A stretch of DNA of 11,341 nucleotides from Rikenella microfusus (GTDB lineage: Bacteria > Bacteroidota > Bacteroidia > Bacteroidales > SZUA-534), in NCBI GenBank assembly GCA_020719105.1, contig DYQV01000060.1, positions 1 to 11,341 of the forward strand, written 5' to 3'. Positions 1 to 7,435 of the stretch are shown here, piece by piece (position 1 is the first letter of the stretch; each line of letters opens with the position of its first letter). The position numbers and the translations under genes are program-made. The notes under the pieces are model-generated. The model was not told where the DNA came from and did not search any database. It saw only the letters and a program-made list of their open reading frames with translations.

Positions 1-213
1 TTAACTCCGATCGAAATTTTGGATTTTGGTTTTTATGCAACTATTGAATATGGAAAAATTCGTGCGGAATTAGAGAGAAAAGGTACGCCTATTGGTCCCT
101 TAGATACTTTGATTGCTTCTCATGCAAAAAGTCTTGATTTAACCCTGGTTACTAATAATGTAAGAGAGTTTGAACGGATAGATGGTTTGAAAATAGAAAA
201 TTGGACAAAATAA
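1..213 (+). CDS. vapC: VapC-type PIN-domain endoribonuclease toxin, C-terminal part
   Basis: The frame is open from the first base of the window to a TAA at 211-213, giving 70 residues. The start lies outside, so this is a partial gene; the in-frame TTG at 19 is not a real start. The segment GPLDTLIASHA followed by LTLVTNNVREF matches the C-terminal half of PIN-domain VapC toxins: the Asp of PLDTLIA (residue 35 of the fragment) is the expected third acidic metal ligand, and TNNVREF lies in the region of the last metal-site residues. Members of the family are about 130 residues long and cleave RNA, the best-known target being initiator tRNA(fMet). The N-terminal acidic residues and the partner antitoxin gene, usually immediately upstream, would be to the left of the window. 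Activity therefore cannot be judged. Family assignment is fairly secure. Confidence 0.85.
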   Translation, partial: LTPIEILDFGFYATIEYGKIRAELERKGTPIGPLDTLIASHAKSLDLTLVTNNVREFERIDGLKIENWTK

Positions 214-368
214 ACTTTTAGTCAAAAAACCTCATAATGAATCTAAATTAGCAATAAACTAGTATAATAGTTAAAACTGTTTTTTAAGAATACCCTTTTT
301 ATTCCTCCCTCCCTTGCATTTTCCAAAAAAAAATGCCACATTCCACTTTCAAATAATACTAATAATTT

Positions 369-1994
369 TTGCTTGTGAGCAGCCGGATACTTATAGTAGG
401 AAATGATACGGAATACTACGAATTGCTTAGTAACTGTTGCACTAAGTATGATATCCTTACGTTAAAAAGCATCCATTCTTTAAGTGAGTTTGTTTCATCG
501 CAAAAAGTTGATTTGATTCTTTCAATTATTTCTGACAACTTTTTTCAGGAAGTTACTCTTTTTGAGCAATTGAAACAGCAAGAAGGTCTGCGTGATATTC
601 CAATTATTGTTATTGATAATTCACCCTTTCCTATTCCAAATAACAGTCGTTTAGCATTTCAGTCAGGAGCCAGCGATTACATCGGAAATAAATGCGATGA
701 AATTGAGTTATTGAGCCGGATTGAGAACCAATTGAAACAATTCAGTCGTTGGAATGAAATGGTAATTGAAAACAACAATCGTCAGGAAACATTAAATTTA
801 ATGGACAAGTTGTTTCTATTGATGGACCGGGCCGACAACTCCTTTATAATTTTTGATGCAAAAGGGGAAATTGAGTGGGTAAATGAAGGTTTTAACCGTT
901 TATATGGCTATACACTCGATGAATTCAAAAGAAAATTTGGCCGTTCTATCTTTGAAGCAAGTAAAAATCCCGAAATTATTGCAAAGGTTGAGCATTGTGT
1001 TAAGACTAAAAAATCGGTAAATTATGTGGCTGAATGTTTGACTCATTCCGGTGAATTCAAATGGATTCAAACCACATTTACTCCAATTGTATCTGCTGAT
1101 GGCAGCATTGATAAGTTTATTGCCATTGAAACCGATATTACCAAGTTAAAAGAAGCCGAGGAGGCGCTCAATCAGAAAAATGAATACATGATTGCGCTAA
1201 CCAACCATTTAAAAAGTTCAAATTCACTGCTTGAGGAGCAACAGAAGGAAATTAATACTAAGAATTTAGCTCTTGATGAGGAAAGGCGAAAAGCTGATAA
1301 ATTGCTGTTGAATATTCTTCCATTTGAAGTTTGGCGTCAATTGAAATCAAAGGGAGAGGTAAAACCTCGAAGTTATAAGCTCGCTACTGTACTATTTCTT
1401 GATTTTGTTAACTTTTCAAATATTGCTAAGGAATTGGCGCCAAAAGACTTAATAAGTATTTTGGATTCTTATTTTAAAGCTTTTGATGATATTGTTGATA
1501 AATATTATATAGAAAAAATTAAGACCATTGGTGACGCTTATATGTGTGTTGGCGGATTGCCATTAAGTAATCGCAGTAACCCAATTGATGTGGTTTTGGC
1601 GGGATTAGAGTTGCAACAATATGTAAAAAACAGCCAGCCTGCTGAATGTTTAGCCTTAGGATTGGAATGGCAATGCCGAATCGGTATCCATTCAGGCGAT
1701 GTTATTGCAGGAGTGGTTGGTAAGAAAAAATTTATATATGATATTTGGGGCACTACGGTTAATTTAGCAGCACGTATGCAAGCTGAAGGTGAATTGGGAC
1801 GGGTAAATATTTCTGAAGCAACCTATGGATACGTGAGTGATTTTTTTGAATGTGAGCATCGCGGTAAGATTAAAACCAAAGGGGGAGAACTGGTGGATAT
1901 GTATTTTGTAAATCGGTTAAAACCAGAATATATTGTTGATGAAACTGGATTGATACCCAACGAGCTTTTTAATAAGATGATGAATTCACTTTAA
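369..1994 (+). CDS. Class III adenylate cyclase with receiver-like and PAS domains
   Basis: A 541-residue protein predicted to make cyclic AMP from ATP. Residues about 5-122 resemble a response-regulator receiver, but Ile or Ser (52-53) sits where the phosphoacceptor Asp is expected. Residues about 155-258 form a PAS domain with its C-terminal motif, followed by a coiled coil (about 260-312) and a cyclase catalytic domain (about 315-517). Visible catalytic residues are metal-binding Asp345 (LFLDF) and Asp389 (IGDAYM), substrate-selecting Lys385 and Asp458, and Asn465 and Arg469 (TTVNLAARM). A Lys/Asp pair is typical of adenylate cyclases, whereas guanylate cyclases have Glu/Cys. No transmembrane segment is apparent, so it is probably cytosolic. 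In-frame stops at 354, 360 and 363 force a non-ATG start: TTG at 369 or GTG at 375. No Shine-Dalgarno sequence is visible, and the 155 bases upstream hold no recognisable promoter. It stands alone and converges on the hydrogenase operon. Confidence 0.9.
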   Translation: MLVSSRILIVGNDTEYYELLSNCCTKYDILTLKSIHSLSEFVSSQKVDLILSIISDNFFQEVTLFEQLKQQEGLRDIPIIVIDNSPFPIPNNSRLAFQSGASDYIGNKCDEIELLSRIENQLKQFSRWNEMVIENNNRQETLNLMDKLFLLMDRADNSFIIFDAKGEIEWVNEGFNRLYGYTLDEFKRKFGRSIFEASKNPEIIAKVEHCVKTKKSVNYVAECLTHSGEFKWIQTTFTPIVSADGSIDKFIAIETDITKLKEAEEALNQKNEYMIALTNHLKSSNSLLEEQQKEINTKNLALDEERRKADKLLLNILPFEVWRQLKSKGEVKPRSYKLATVLFLDFVNFSNIAKELAPKDLISILDSYFKAFDDIVDKYYIEKIKTIGDAYMCVGGLPLSNRSNPIDVVLAGLELQQYVKNSQPAECLALGLEWQCRIGIHSGDVIAGVVGKKKFIYDIWGTTVNLAARMQAEGELGRVNISEATYGYVSDFFECEHRGKIKTKGGELVDMYFVNRLKPEYIVDETGLIPNELFNKMMNSL

Positions 1995-2022
1995 AGTTTT
2001 TTCCAATAAAACTGAAAATACA

Positions 2023-2051
2023 AGAGAGGCTCTCAGGAAAGGAGCCTCTCT
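2023..2051. terminator. Bidirectional intrinsic terminator hairpin
   Basis: AGAGAGGCTC (2023-2032) pairs perfectly with GAGCCTCTCT (2042-2051) across a 9-base loop. On the plus strand a run of five T follows at 2055-2059, 29 bases after the cyclase stop. On the minus strand T-rich sequence (complement of 2004-2020) also follows the stem, although it lies beyond the end of hndA. The hairpin sits between two convergent genes, so it probably ends transcripts from both sides. Confidence 0.8.
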
Positions 2052-2072
2052 AAATTTTTATAATATTCTATT

Positions 2073-2555
2073 TCATTCGTATTCAGCCAGTATTTCGGCT
2101 ACGCCATCGGGCGAAACCCTTCCGTAAACCTTTTCACCTACCATAACCACAGGAGCCAATCCACAGGCCCCTACGCAACGCAAACAACTTAATGAGAATT
2201 TTCCATCGGCACTGGTTTCACCCACTTGTATTTTAAGCCTTCGGCGAAACTCATCCAGTACTTTTTCAGCTCCACGCACATAGCATGCAGTTCCAGTACA
2301 TACTGATATGGGATGCAGCCCTTTGGGTATCATGGTAAAGAATGAGTAGAACGTTACTACTCCATATACTTTAGCCACCGGAACATTCAATTCAGCAGCT
2401 ACAATCTCCTGAACTTCAGCCGGCAAGTATCCAAAAATACCTTGGGCTTTATGAAGCACGTTGATTAATTCGCCTCCTTCGTTGTTAAATGAAGTGCAAA
2501 CTTCTTTTAATTTTTCAACCTCTTTGGGATTCAGTTTTATTTTAACGCTTGACAT
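2073..2555 (-). CDS. hndA: NAD(P)-linked [FeFe] hydrogenase, NuoE-like [2Fe-2S] subunit (HndA/HydC)
   Basis: A 160-residue homologue of NuoE of complex I: an N-terminal helical bundle (about 8-75, with the family segments GIFGYLP and VYGVVTFYSFF) and a thioredoxin-fold domain. The [2Fe-2S] ligands are C86, C91, C127 and C131, with the usual spacing C-x4-C and C-x3-C; C124 is an extra cysteine. Length agrees with HydC of Thermotoga-type enzymes (about 160 residues). In these complexes the subunit passes electrons to or from the NuoF-like flavoprotein. It is the last gene of the operon, 36 bases after hndD. Unlike hndC and hndD it has no AGGAG-type ribosome-binding site, only an A-rich leader. 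The operon is closed by the hairpin at 2023-2051. The alternative, a complex I NuoE, is unlikely given the adjacent hydrogenase subunit. Confidence 0.93.
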   Translation of the reverse strand: MSSVKIKLNPKEVEKLKEVCTSFNNEGGELINVLHKAQGIFGYLPAEVQEIVAAELNVPVAKVYGVVTFYSFFTMIPKGLHPISVCTGTACYVRGAEKVLDEFRRRLKIQVGETSADGKFSLSCLRCVGACGLAPVVMVGEKVYGRVSPDGVAEILAEYE

Positions 2556-2591
2556 AATTCATTTCTTTAATTCGTTCAACAGGAATTGGCT

Positions 2592-4361
2592 CTACTCAAT
2601 AATAAATTCGTTCTTTTTATCGAAATAATGTGTATGCAGCAGGTGGTGCGCTTTCTCGCTCATCGGTTTTCCTAAAAATTCCTTGTATAGTTTCACTATG
2701 AAAGGATTCTCGTGTGATTTTCGAATGGGTTTATTTTTGTCCTCTTCGTAAAGAGCCATTTGGCGTGCTTTCAATATCGAGCTATCACCATGGTGAAGAG
2801 GTTGTCCGCCACCTCCAATGCATCCACCGGGACAAGCCATAATCTCAATTGCATGGAAGTTGGATTTACCTGCCTTAATATCTTCCAGTAATTTGCGGGC
2901 ATTTCCTAAACCATGGGCAATACCAATGCGGATTGGTAACCCGTCAAAATCAATGGTAGCTTCACGCACTCCTTCAAAACCGCGCAATTCTTCAAAATCA
3001 ACTTTTTCCAGTTTCTTTTTGGTCTGCAATTCATAAGCGGTGCGAACGGCAGCTTCGATAACTCCGCCTGTTGTTCCAAAAATTACGCCGGCACCGGTTG
3101 ATTCCCCCATGGGGTTATCAAATTCTTCATCGGGCAACGAATTAAAATCAATGTTGGCCCCTTTAATCAAATTAGCCAATTCGCGGGTTGAAATGGAGAA
3201 ATCCACATCGGGGCTGCCATCGGTAGCAAATTCATCGCGCTGACATTCCCATTTTTTTGCTAAACAGGGCATTACCGATATTACCATCATGTCTTTCCGT
3301 TCGACTTTTATTTGATCGGCAAAATACGTTTTGGCAATGGCTCCAAACATTTGTTGCGGTGAGCGGGCCGTTGAAGGAATATCTTTTAATTCAGGGAATT
3401 GTTTTTCAAAAAAGTTTACCCAACCCGGGCAACAGGAAGTAAGCATGGGCAGTTTAACGGTTTTATCACCGGCCAAATGGCGACCTAAGCGACCCAATAA
3501 TTCCGTTCCTTCTTCCATTATGGTAAGGTCGGCAGCAAAATCGGTATCAAATACATAGTCGAAACCCAACCGACGCAGAGCAGCCGTAAGTTTTCCGGTA
3601 ACCAACGTTCCGGGTTTCATGCCAAATTCTTCGCCTAAAGCGGCACGAACAGCAGGAGCTGTTTGAACTACTACTGTTTTTTTAGGGTCGGCTAAGGCAC
3701 CGATAACCTGATTGGTATGATCCACTTCAGTTAAAGCTCCGGTAGGGCATACTGCCACACATTGACCACAATAAGTGCAGGTCGATTTTTCCAAATCCAT
3801 TTCAAATGCCGGTGATACAACCGATTGAAATCCCCGGTTTATACCCCATAGAGCACCCACGGTTTGCACTTTATTGCACATCATCTCGCAACGACGGCAC
3901 ATAATACATTTGTCCATATCGCGGATGATAGTTGGTGAAAAGTCTTCTTTGTAGGTTGACATTTCACCTTTATAGTGAATTTTGCGTACTCCTAATTTGT
4001 GAGCCATGCTTTGCAATTCGCAATTACCCGATTTGGCGCAAATCAAACAGTCGGCCGGGTGGTCGGAAAGGATTAATTCCAAAACAGTGCGACGGGAATT
4101 CAAAACCCGCATGGTATTGGTTTTAATTACCATGTCGGTATGGGCATCGGTGCAACAGGCCGGAGCCAGGTTTTTACGTCCCTCAACTTCAACCACGCAA
4201 ATGCGGCAACCACCGGGTTTGTTTTCAATATTCATGTCGCCCAGGCTCATGTAGCATAAAGTTGGTATGTCTATACCCACGGAATGCGCCGCTTTAAGTA
4301 TGCTGGTTCCCTTTTCTACCTTAACGGGCTTATTATCTATGATTAAGTTAACAAATTCCAT
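2592..4361 (-). CDS. hndD: [FeFe] hydrogenase catalytic subunit (HndD/HydA), group A bifurcating type
   Basis: Catalyses reversible H2 formation at the H-cluster; 589 residues, soluble, no signal peptide. Iron-sulfur domains come first: a plant-ferredoxin-like [2Fe-2S] site (C36, C52, C55, C69 or C70), a His-ligated [4Fe-4S] site (H101, C105, C108, C114), and two [4Fe-4S] sites (C152/155/158/162 and C195/198/201/205). The H-cluster domain follows with all three signatures: TSCCPGW (308-314), MPCLAKKWE (364-372) and EIMACPGGCIGGGGQP (506-521). Cluster ligands are C311, C366, C510 and C514, and C310 is the proton-relay cysteine. TIMEE (280-284), part of the proton path, is kept. The C-terminus (HHLLHTHYF) ends as in HndD of Desulfovibrio and lacks the extra C-terminal [2Fe-2S] domain of Thermotoga HydA. 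The start is supported by AAGGAG at 4370-4375, eight bases upstream. It looks fully functional. Maturases HydE, HydF and HydG are not in the window. Confidence 0.97.
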   Translation of the reverse strand: MEFVNLIIDNKPVKVEKGTSILKAAHSVGIDIPTLCYMSLGDMNIENKPGGCRICVVEVEGRKNLAPACCTDAHTDMVIKTNTMRVLNSRRTVLELILSDHPADCLICAKSGNCELQSMAHKLGVRKIHYKGEMSTYKEDFSPTIIRDMDKCIMCRRCEMMCNKVQTVGALWGINRGFQSVVSPAFEMDLEKSTCTYCGQCVAVCPTGALTEVDHTNQVIGALADPKKTVVVQTAPAVRAALGEEFGMKPGTLVTGKLTAALRRLGFDYVFDTDFAADLTIMEEGTELLGRLGRHLAGDKTVKLPMLTSCCPGWVNFFEKQFPELKDIPSTARSPQQMFGAIAKTYFADQIKVERKDMMVISVMPCLAKKWECQRDEFATDGSPDVDFSISTRELANLIKGANIDFNSLPDEEFDNPMGESTGAGVIFGTTGGVIEAAVRTAYELQTKKKLEKVDFEELRGFEGVREATIDFDGLPIRIGIAHGLGNARKLLEDIKAGKSNFHAIEIMACPGGCIGGGGQPLHHGDSSILKARQMALYEEDKNKPIRKSHENPFIVKLYKEFLGKPMSEKAHHLLHTHYFDKKNEFIIE

Positions 4362-4369
4362 TATTCAAT

Positions 4370-4375
4370 CTCCTT
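4370..4375 (-). promoter_or_regulatory. Ribosome-binding site of hndD
   Basis: On the minus strand AAGGAG lies eight bases before the ATG at 4361, within the 16-base gap after the hndC stop codon (4378-4380). A clear Shine-Dalgarno sequence is uncommon in Bacteroidota and fixes this start. Confidence 0.75.
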
Positions 4376-4377
4376 TT

Positions 4378-6171
4378 TTATTGTACGCTGATAGCATTAA
4401 ATTTACATTTTTCCATACAGGCACCACATTTGATGCAAATGGTCTGGTCAATGGTATGAGGACCTTTCCGTTCACCGGCAATAGCACCCACAGGACAAAC
4501 CCGGGCACAAGCGGTACAGCCTACGCAATGTTCGTTGTCGATGAGGTATTTCATCAAATCTTTACAAACTCCGGCACGGCATTTTTTATCGTGAACATGT
4601 TCAATATATTCGTGGTAAAAATTATCGAGCGTTGAAAGAACCGGATTTGGAGAAGTTTGACCTAAGCCACACAAAGAGGTGTCTTTAATAACCAAACTTA
4701 AGTTTTTTAGCTTTTCTAAATCATCTTTGGTTCCTTTTCCTTTGCAAATAACATCCAATTGTTCATGAAGCCTTTTGTTTCCAATTCGGCAAGGGGAGCA
4801 TTTGCCACACGATTCTTCTACGGTAAATTCAAGATAGAATCGGGCAATTGAAACCATGCAGTCGTCTTCGTCCATTACAATCATACCTCCGGAACCCATC
4901 ATGGAGCCTGAAGCAATTAAGTTATCGTAATCAATGGGCGTATCCAAGTGTTTCTCAGTTAAACAACCACCCGATGGACCACCTGTTTGGACGGCTTTGA
5001 ATTTTTTACCGTCTTTAATGCCACCGCCAATTTCGTAAATAACTTCCCGCAAGGTGGTACCCATGGGCACTTCAATCAATCCTACATTGTTTATTTTACC
5101 GGCTAAAGCAAACACTTTGGTTCCTTTTGATTTATCAGTACCAATTTTATTAAACCAATTGGCTCCCTTTAAGTAAATCACAGGAATATTGGCATAAGTT
5201 TCAACATTGTTCACGTTGGTTGGTTTGCCCAGATAACCTGATTCTGCCGGGAATGGCGGTTTAAAGGTAGGTTCGCCGCGTTCGCCTTCCATAGAATGGA
5301 TAAGAGCGGTTTCTTCACCGCAAACAAAGGCACCGGCTCCATAACGCAATTCAATATCAAAATCAAACCCGGTTCCTAATATGTTTTTGCCTAACAATCC
5401 GTATTCGCGGGCTTGTTTAATGGCTGTTTTCAACCGTTCAATAGCCAATGGGTATTCTGCCCGAATATAAACCAACCCTTTGGTGGCTCCAATGCAATAT
5501 CCATTTATGGCCATAGCCTCAATAACCGAATGTGGGTCGCCTTCCAGAATGGAACGATCCATAAATGCTCCGGGGTCACCTTCGTCGGCATTGCAAACCA
5601 CATATTTTTGATCGGCTTTATTGCTTAGTGCAATTTTCCATTTCAATCCGGTAGGGAAACCACCTCCTCCACGACCGCGTAATCCGGAATCAATCATCTC
5701 TTGGATGGCTTGTTCGGGAGTCATTTCGCCCAATACTTTTGCTAATGCTGAATAGGCATCTCTAGCTATCGCTTCATCAATATTTTCAGGGTTAATAACT
5801 CCGCAATTGCGCAAGGCAATTCGCAACTGTTTCTTATAGAAACCCATGTGTTTTGAATCGCTGATCTCTTTTTTTGTAGTTGGATCTTTGTATAAAAGAT
5901 GTTCCACTTTACGCCCTTTAATTACATGTTCTTCAATAATCTCCTTTGCATTGTCGGGAGTTACCTGAACATAGAACGTATTGTCGGGAAGTACTTTTAC
6001 AATGGGGCCTTTTTCGCAGAATCCGAAACAGCCGGTCATCACTACTTGTACTTCATCCTGAAGGTTTTTTTCATCCAATTCTTTTTGTAGTTTTCCTACT
6101 ATGGCATCGCTTGCCGATGCCCTACAACCAGTTCCACCACAAACAAGAAGATGCATTTTATATTTTGCCAT
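4378..6171 (-). CDS. hndC: NAD(P)-linked [FeFe] hydrogenase, NuoF-like flavoprotein subunit (HndC/HydB)
   Basis: The 597-residue diaphorase subunit: it binds FMN and NAD(P)H and is the presumed bifurcation site. The N-terminal thioredoxin-fold [2Fe-2S] domain has C11, C16, C48 and C52. The NuoF-like core shows the glycine-rich loop GLRGRGGGGFPTGLKW (163-178) and RYGAGAFVCGEETAL (276-290), and a [4Fe-4S] site at C455, C458, C461 and C501. A C-terminal two-cluster ferredoxin domain carries C549/552/555/559 and C579/582/585/589. A KKCRAGVC segment (C531, C536) between core and ferredoxin domain is, from memory, typical of HydB-type subunits and absent from complex I NuoF. The N- and C-terminal extensions distinguish it from plain NuoF. 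The AGGAGG at 6180-6185 fixes the start. Whether NADH or NADPH is preferred cannot be read from the sequence. Confidence 0.95.
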   Translation of the reverse strand: MAKYKMHLLVCGGTGCRASASDAIVGKLQKELDEKNLQDEVQVVMTGCFGFCEKGPIVKVLPDNTFYVQVTPDNAKEIIEEHVIKGRKVEHLLYKDPTTKKEISDSKHMGFYKKQLRIALRNCGVINPENIDEAIARDAYSALAKVLGEMTPEQAIQEMIDSGLRGRGGGGFPTGLKWKIALSNKADQKYVVCNADEGDPGAFMDRSILEGDPHSVIEAMAINGYCIGATKGLVYIRAEYPLAIERLKTAIKQAREYGLLGKNILGTGFDFDIELRYGAGAFVCGEETALIHSMEGERGEPTFKPPFPAESGYLGKPTNVNNVETYANIPVIYLKGANWFNKIGTDKSKGTKVFALAGKINNVGLIEVPMGTTLREVIYEIGGGIKDGKKFKAVQTGGPSGGCLTEKHLDTPIDYDNLIASGSMMGSGGMIVMDEDDCMVSIARFYLEFTVEESCGKCSPCRIGNKRLHEQLDVICKGKGTKDDLEKLKNLSLVIKDTSLCGLGQTSPNPVLSTLDNFYHEYIEHVHDKKCRAGVCKDLMKYLIDNEHCVGCTACARVCPVGAIAGERKGPHTIDQTICIKCGACMEKCKFNAISVQ

Positions 6172-6179
6172 GATAACTT

Positions 6180-6185
6180 CCTCCT
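6180..6185 (-). promoter_or_regulatory. Ribosome-binding site of hndC, overlapping the hndB stop
   Basis: A consensus AGGAGG on the minus strand, eight bases before the hndC ATG at 6171. It overlaps the hndB stop codon TAG (6184-6186), so ribosomes finishing hndB are placed at the next start, which suggests translational coupling. Confidence 0.8.
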
Positions 6186-6588
6186 ATTTGTTATTATCGT
6201 CAATAGTTTCGTAATTCACAGGGATGATACCGTTAACTAACTCCCCATTCTTGATGTATTTTTCAATAATCTCATCCACTTTTTTCAAGTCAACATAACC
6301 AAAAACTACCGGTTCCTGATTGGGCAATTTAACTTCAACGGTTGGTTCGGCATAGCAATAGCCCATACAGCCAGTTTGAGTTACAACAGCTCCTATACTG
6401 CGCTTCTCCAATTCATTCATAAAATACTCCATTATTTTTTTTGCGCCGGAGGCAATGCCGCAGGTTGCCATAGCTACCTTAATCTGCACCAAGGAATCAG
6501 CTTTTTCGCCTTTCTCCCGTAATTCTAATTTGTTTTGCAAACTTGCTTTGAGGTTTTGCAAATCAGCCAACGATTTAACTTGCACCAT
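6184..6588 (-). CDS. hndB: NAD(P)-linked [FeFe] hydrogenase, small thioredoxin-like [2Fe-2S] subunit (HndB)
   Basis: First gene of the hydrogenase operon, 134 residues. An N-terminal helical stretch (about 4-30) is followed by a thioredoxin-like ferredoxin fold (about 34-115) with ATCGIASGAKK at 41-51 and TGCMGYCYAEP at 72-82. Only three of the expected four cluster cysteines are present: C43, C74 and C78. The position matching the second ligand in a C-x4-C pattern is Gly48. I recall a similar TCGIA-GA pattern in other HndB proteins, so this may be a family trait rather than a defect. It would act as an accessory electron carrier alongside HndC. Size agrees with HndB of Desulfovibrio (about 125 residues). 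The ATG at 6588 has no Shine-Dalgarno sequence, in contrast to the two following genes. Confidence 0.88.
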   Translation of the reverse strand: MVQVKSLADLQNLKASLQNKLELREKGEKADSLVQIKVAMATCGIASGAKKIMEYFMNELEKRSIGAVVTQTGCMGYCYAEPTVEVKLPNQEPVVFGYVDLKKVDEIIEKYIKNGELVNGIIPVNYETIDDNNK

Positions 6589-6933
6589 ACAATTATATTT
6601 TTTTAAATACTTCTAAAGTTCGGTTGAAATTCAGTGCAAGTTTACGAAAAAAGTATAACACAGGCTATATCAGTTATTTAGATTGGTTTTATATAAGGAT
6701 TTTTTAATATGATTTTTATCAGGTTTAAATAATCAACAAAATACCTGATTAAAATATTTTCCTCATTTATAGGAACTTGAAAAAATCAGTAATGAATTGG
6801 ATTCTAACTAATCTTGAATTGATTTAAATAGAGGTATGTTTAACAACAAACCTAATATTTGTCATGTTATTTGGACTAAAACACTAGTAGTTTTAATGAC
6901 TTCGAGGAAATGGATTTTTATGCAACCGATAGA
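6589..6933. other. Intergenic region upstream of the hydrogenase operon
   Basis: This 345-base gap contains no credible gene. The hydrogenase promoter should lie here, on the minus strand. The closest match to the Bacteroidota -7 box near hndB is TAAACTTG (complement of 6637-6644), which differs from TAnnTTTG at one defined position and lacks a matching TTTG 19 bases upstream. A perfect TAGGTTTG (complement of 6847-6854) lies about 260 bases from hndB and also lacks an upstream box. Neither is convincing. The only other structure seen is the imperfect dyad at 6713-6754. Confidence 0.4.
6713..6754. repeat. Imperfect inverted repeat upstream of hndB
   Basis: ATCAGGT (6718-6724) is repeated inverted as ACCTGAT (6743-6749), and T/A-rich flanks extend each arm to 12 bases with one mismatch. 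The 18-base spacer is AT-rich. It could hold two half-sites for a regulator about one and a half to two helical turns apart, or a weak hairpin. It lacks the GC content and directional T-run of a good terminator. It lies about 130 bases upstream of the hndB start. Confidence 0.35.
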
Positions 6934-7314
6934 TTAGAAAAATGCTTCTTTATATAAATATCGTTCTGTTCCTATTGCTTCCAAATTTTCCTGAATCATT
7001 TCTTTTAAAAACTCACGTACTGAATGATCGTTGATGGGAATATCAGCCAAAAGGCTTTTAACTTTGCTGGTATCGAGAACATAAGAATCTATATCTGTAT
7101 TATGGGTAATCAGGAAGTTTAGGGTTGGGTTAGCAGCAACAAGCAACAGGTAGGTTCCAGCCAAATAGCCCACCGGCAACCTATCGAGGTGATTGTTTAC
7201 AAAACCGGCTGAAATTTGGGTTCCTTTTCCTAAAACAGAAGATAGTTGAAAACTACCACCGGTCAACTCTGCGTTTTGTTTGAAATTAATTCTATATTCA
7301 TTTATGGTTTTTTC
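6934..7314 (-). pseudogene. Truncated hydrogenase-associated ATP-binding (HATPase-like) protein
   Basis: The readable frame runs from after a TGA (7315-7317) to TAA (6934-6936). It has no ATG; the first usable start is TTG at 7266 (110 residues). From FKQ at about 7282 onward the protein resembles the C-terminal half of the roughly 180-residue GHKL/HATPase-type protein often encoded beside HydC/HndA-type subunits: AELTGGSF, then LGKGTQISAGF (end of the ATPase fold), HLDRLPVGYLAGTYLLLVAANP and a helical C-terminus. The N-terminal part with the N box and G1 box, needed for ATP binding, is absent and is not found in the other frames up to 7435. It was presumably lost by deletion, so ATP binding is unlikely. 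It reads in the same direction as, and 345 bases upstream of, the hydrogenase operon. Family assignment is from memory of the conserved pattern. A functional short protein is not excluded. Confidence 0.65.
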
Positions 7315-7333
7315 TCAGTTTTTAATCAAAGGA

Positions 7334-7341
7334 CAAAGATA
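7334..7341 (-). promoter_or_regulatory. Bacteroidota-type -7 promoter box TATCTTTG
   Basis: On the minus strand TATCTTTG matches the Bacteroidota -7 consensus TAnnTTTG exactly. The -33 region 19 bases upstream is T-rich (AGTTTTTAA) but lacks a clear TTTG. Transcription would begin near 7328 and run into the truncated ATP-binding gene and possibly on to the hydrogenase operon. Confidence 0.55.
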
Positions 7342-7435
7342 CTACATGGTATGCATTAAAAACTGATTTATTGCACGTTTATAGTACTTAGTAATTGCAG
7401 CAAAAAGAACTATATAGAGTGAAGATATTATCGGA

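Noticed and set aside
333..356. ATG at 333 as a start for the cyclase
   Set aside because: It is in the right frame but closes at TAA 354-356, with two more in-frame stops before 369.
4267..4635. 122-codon plus-strand open frame opposite the hndC/hndD junction
   Set aside because: It runs antisense across the ends of two clear iron-sulfur subunit genes and its translation shows no family features; it is a shadow of the real coding strand.
6713..6754. Inverted repeat as a terminator of the truncated ATP-binding gene
   Set aside because: The stem is short and AT-rich, the loop is 18 bases, and no T-run follows on the minus strand.
6847..6854. Perfect TAGGTTTG box on the minus strand as the hydrogenase promoter
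   Set aside because: It lies about 260 bases from hndB and has no TTTG at the proper upstream distance; a single six-position match is expected by chance in AT-rich DNA.
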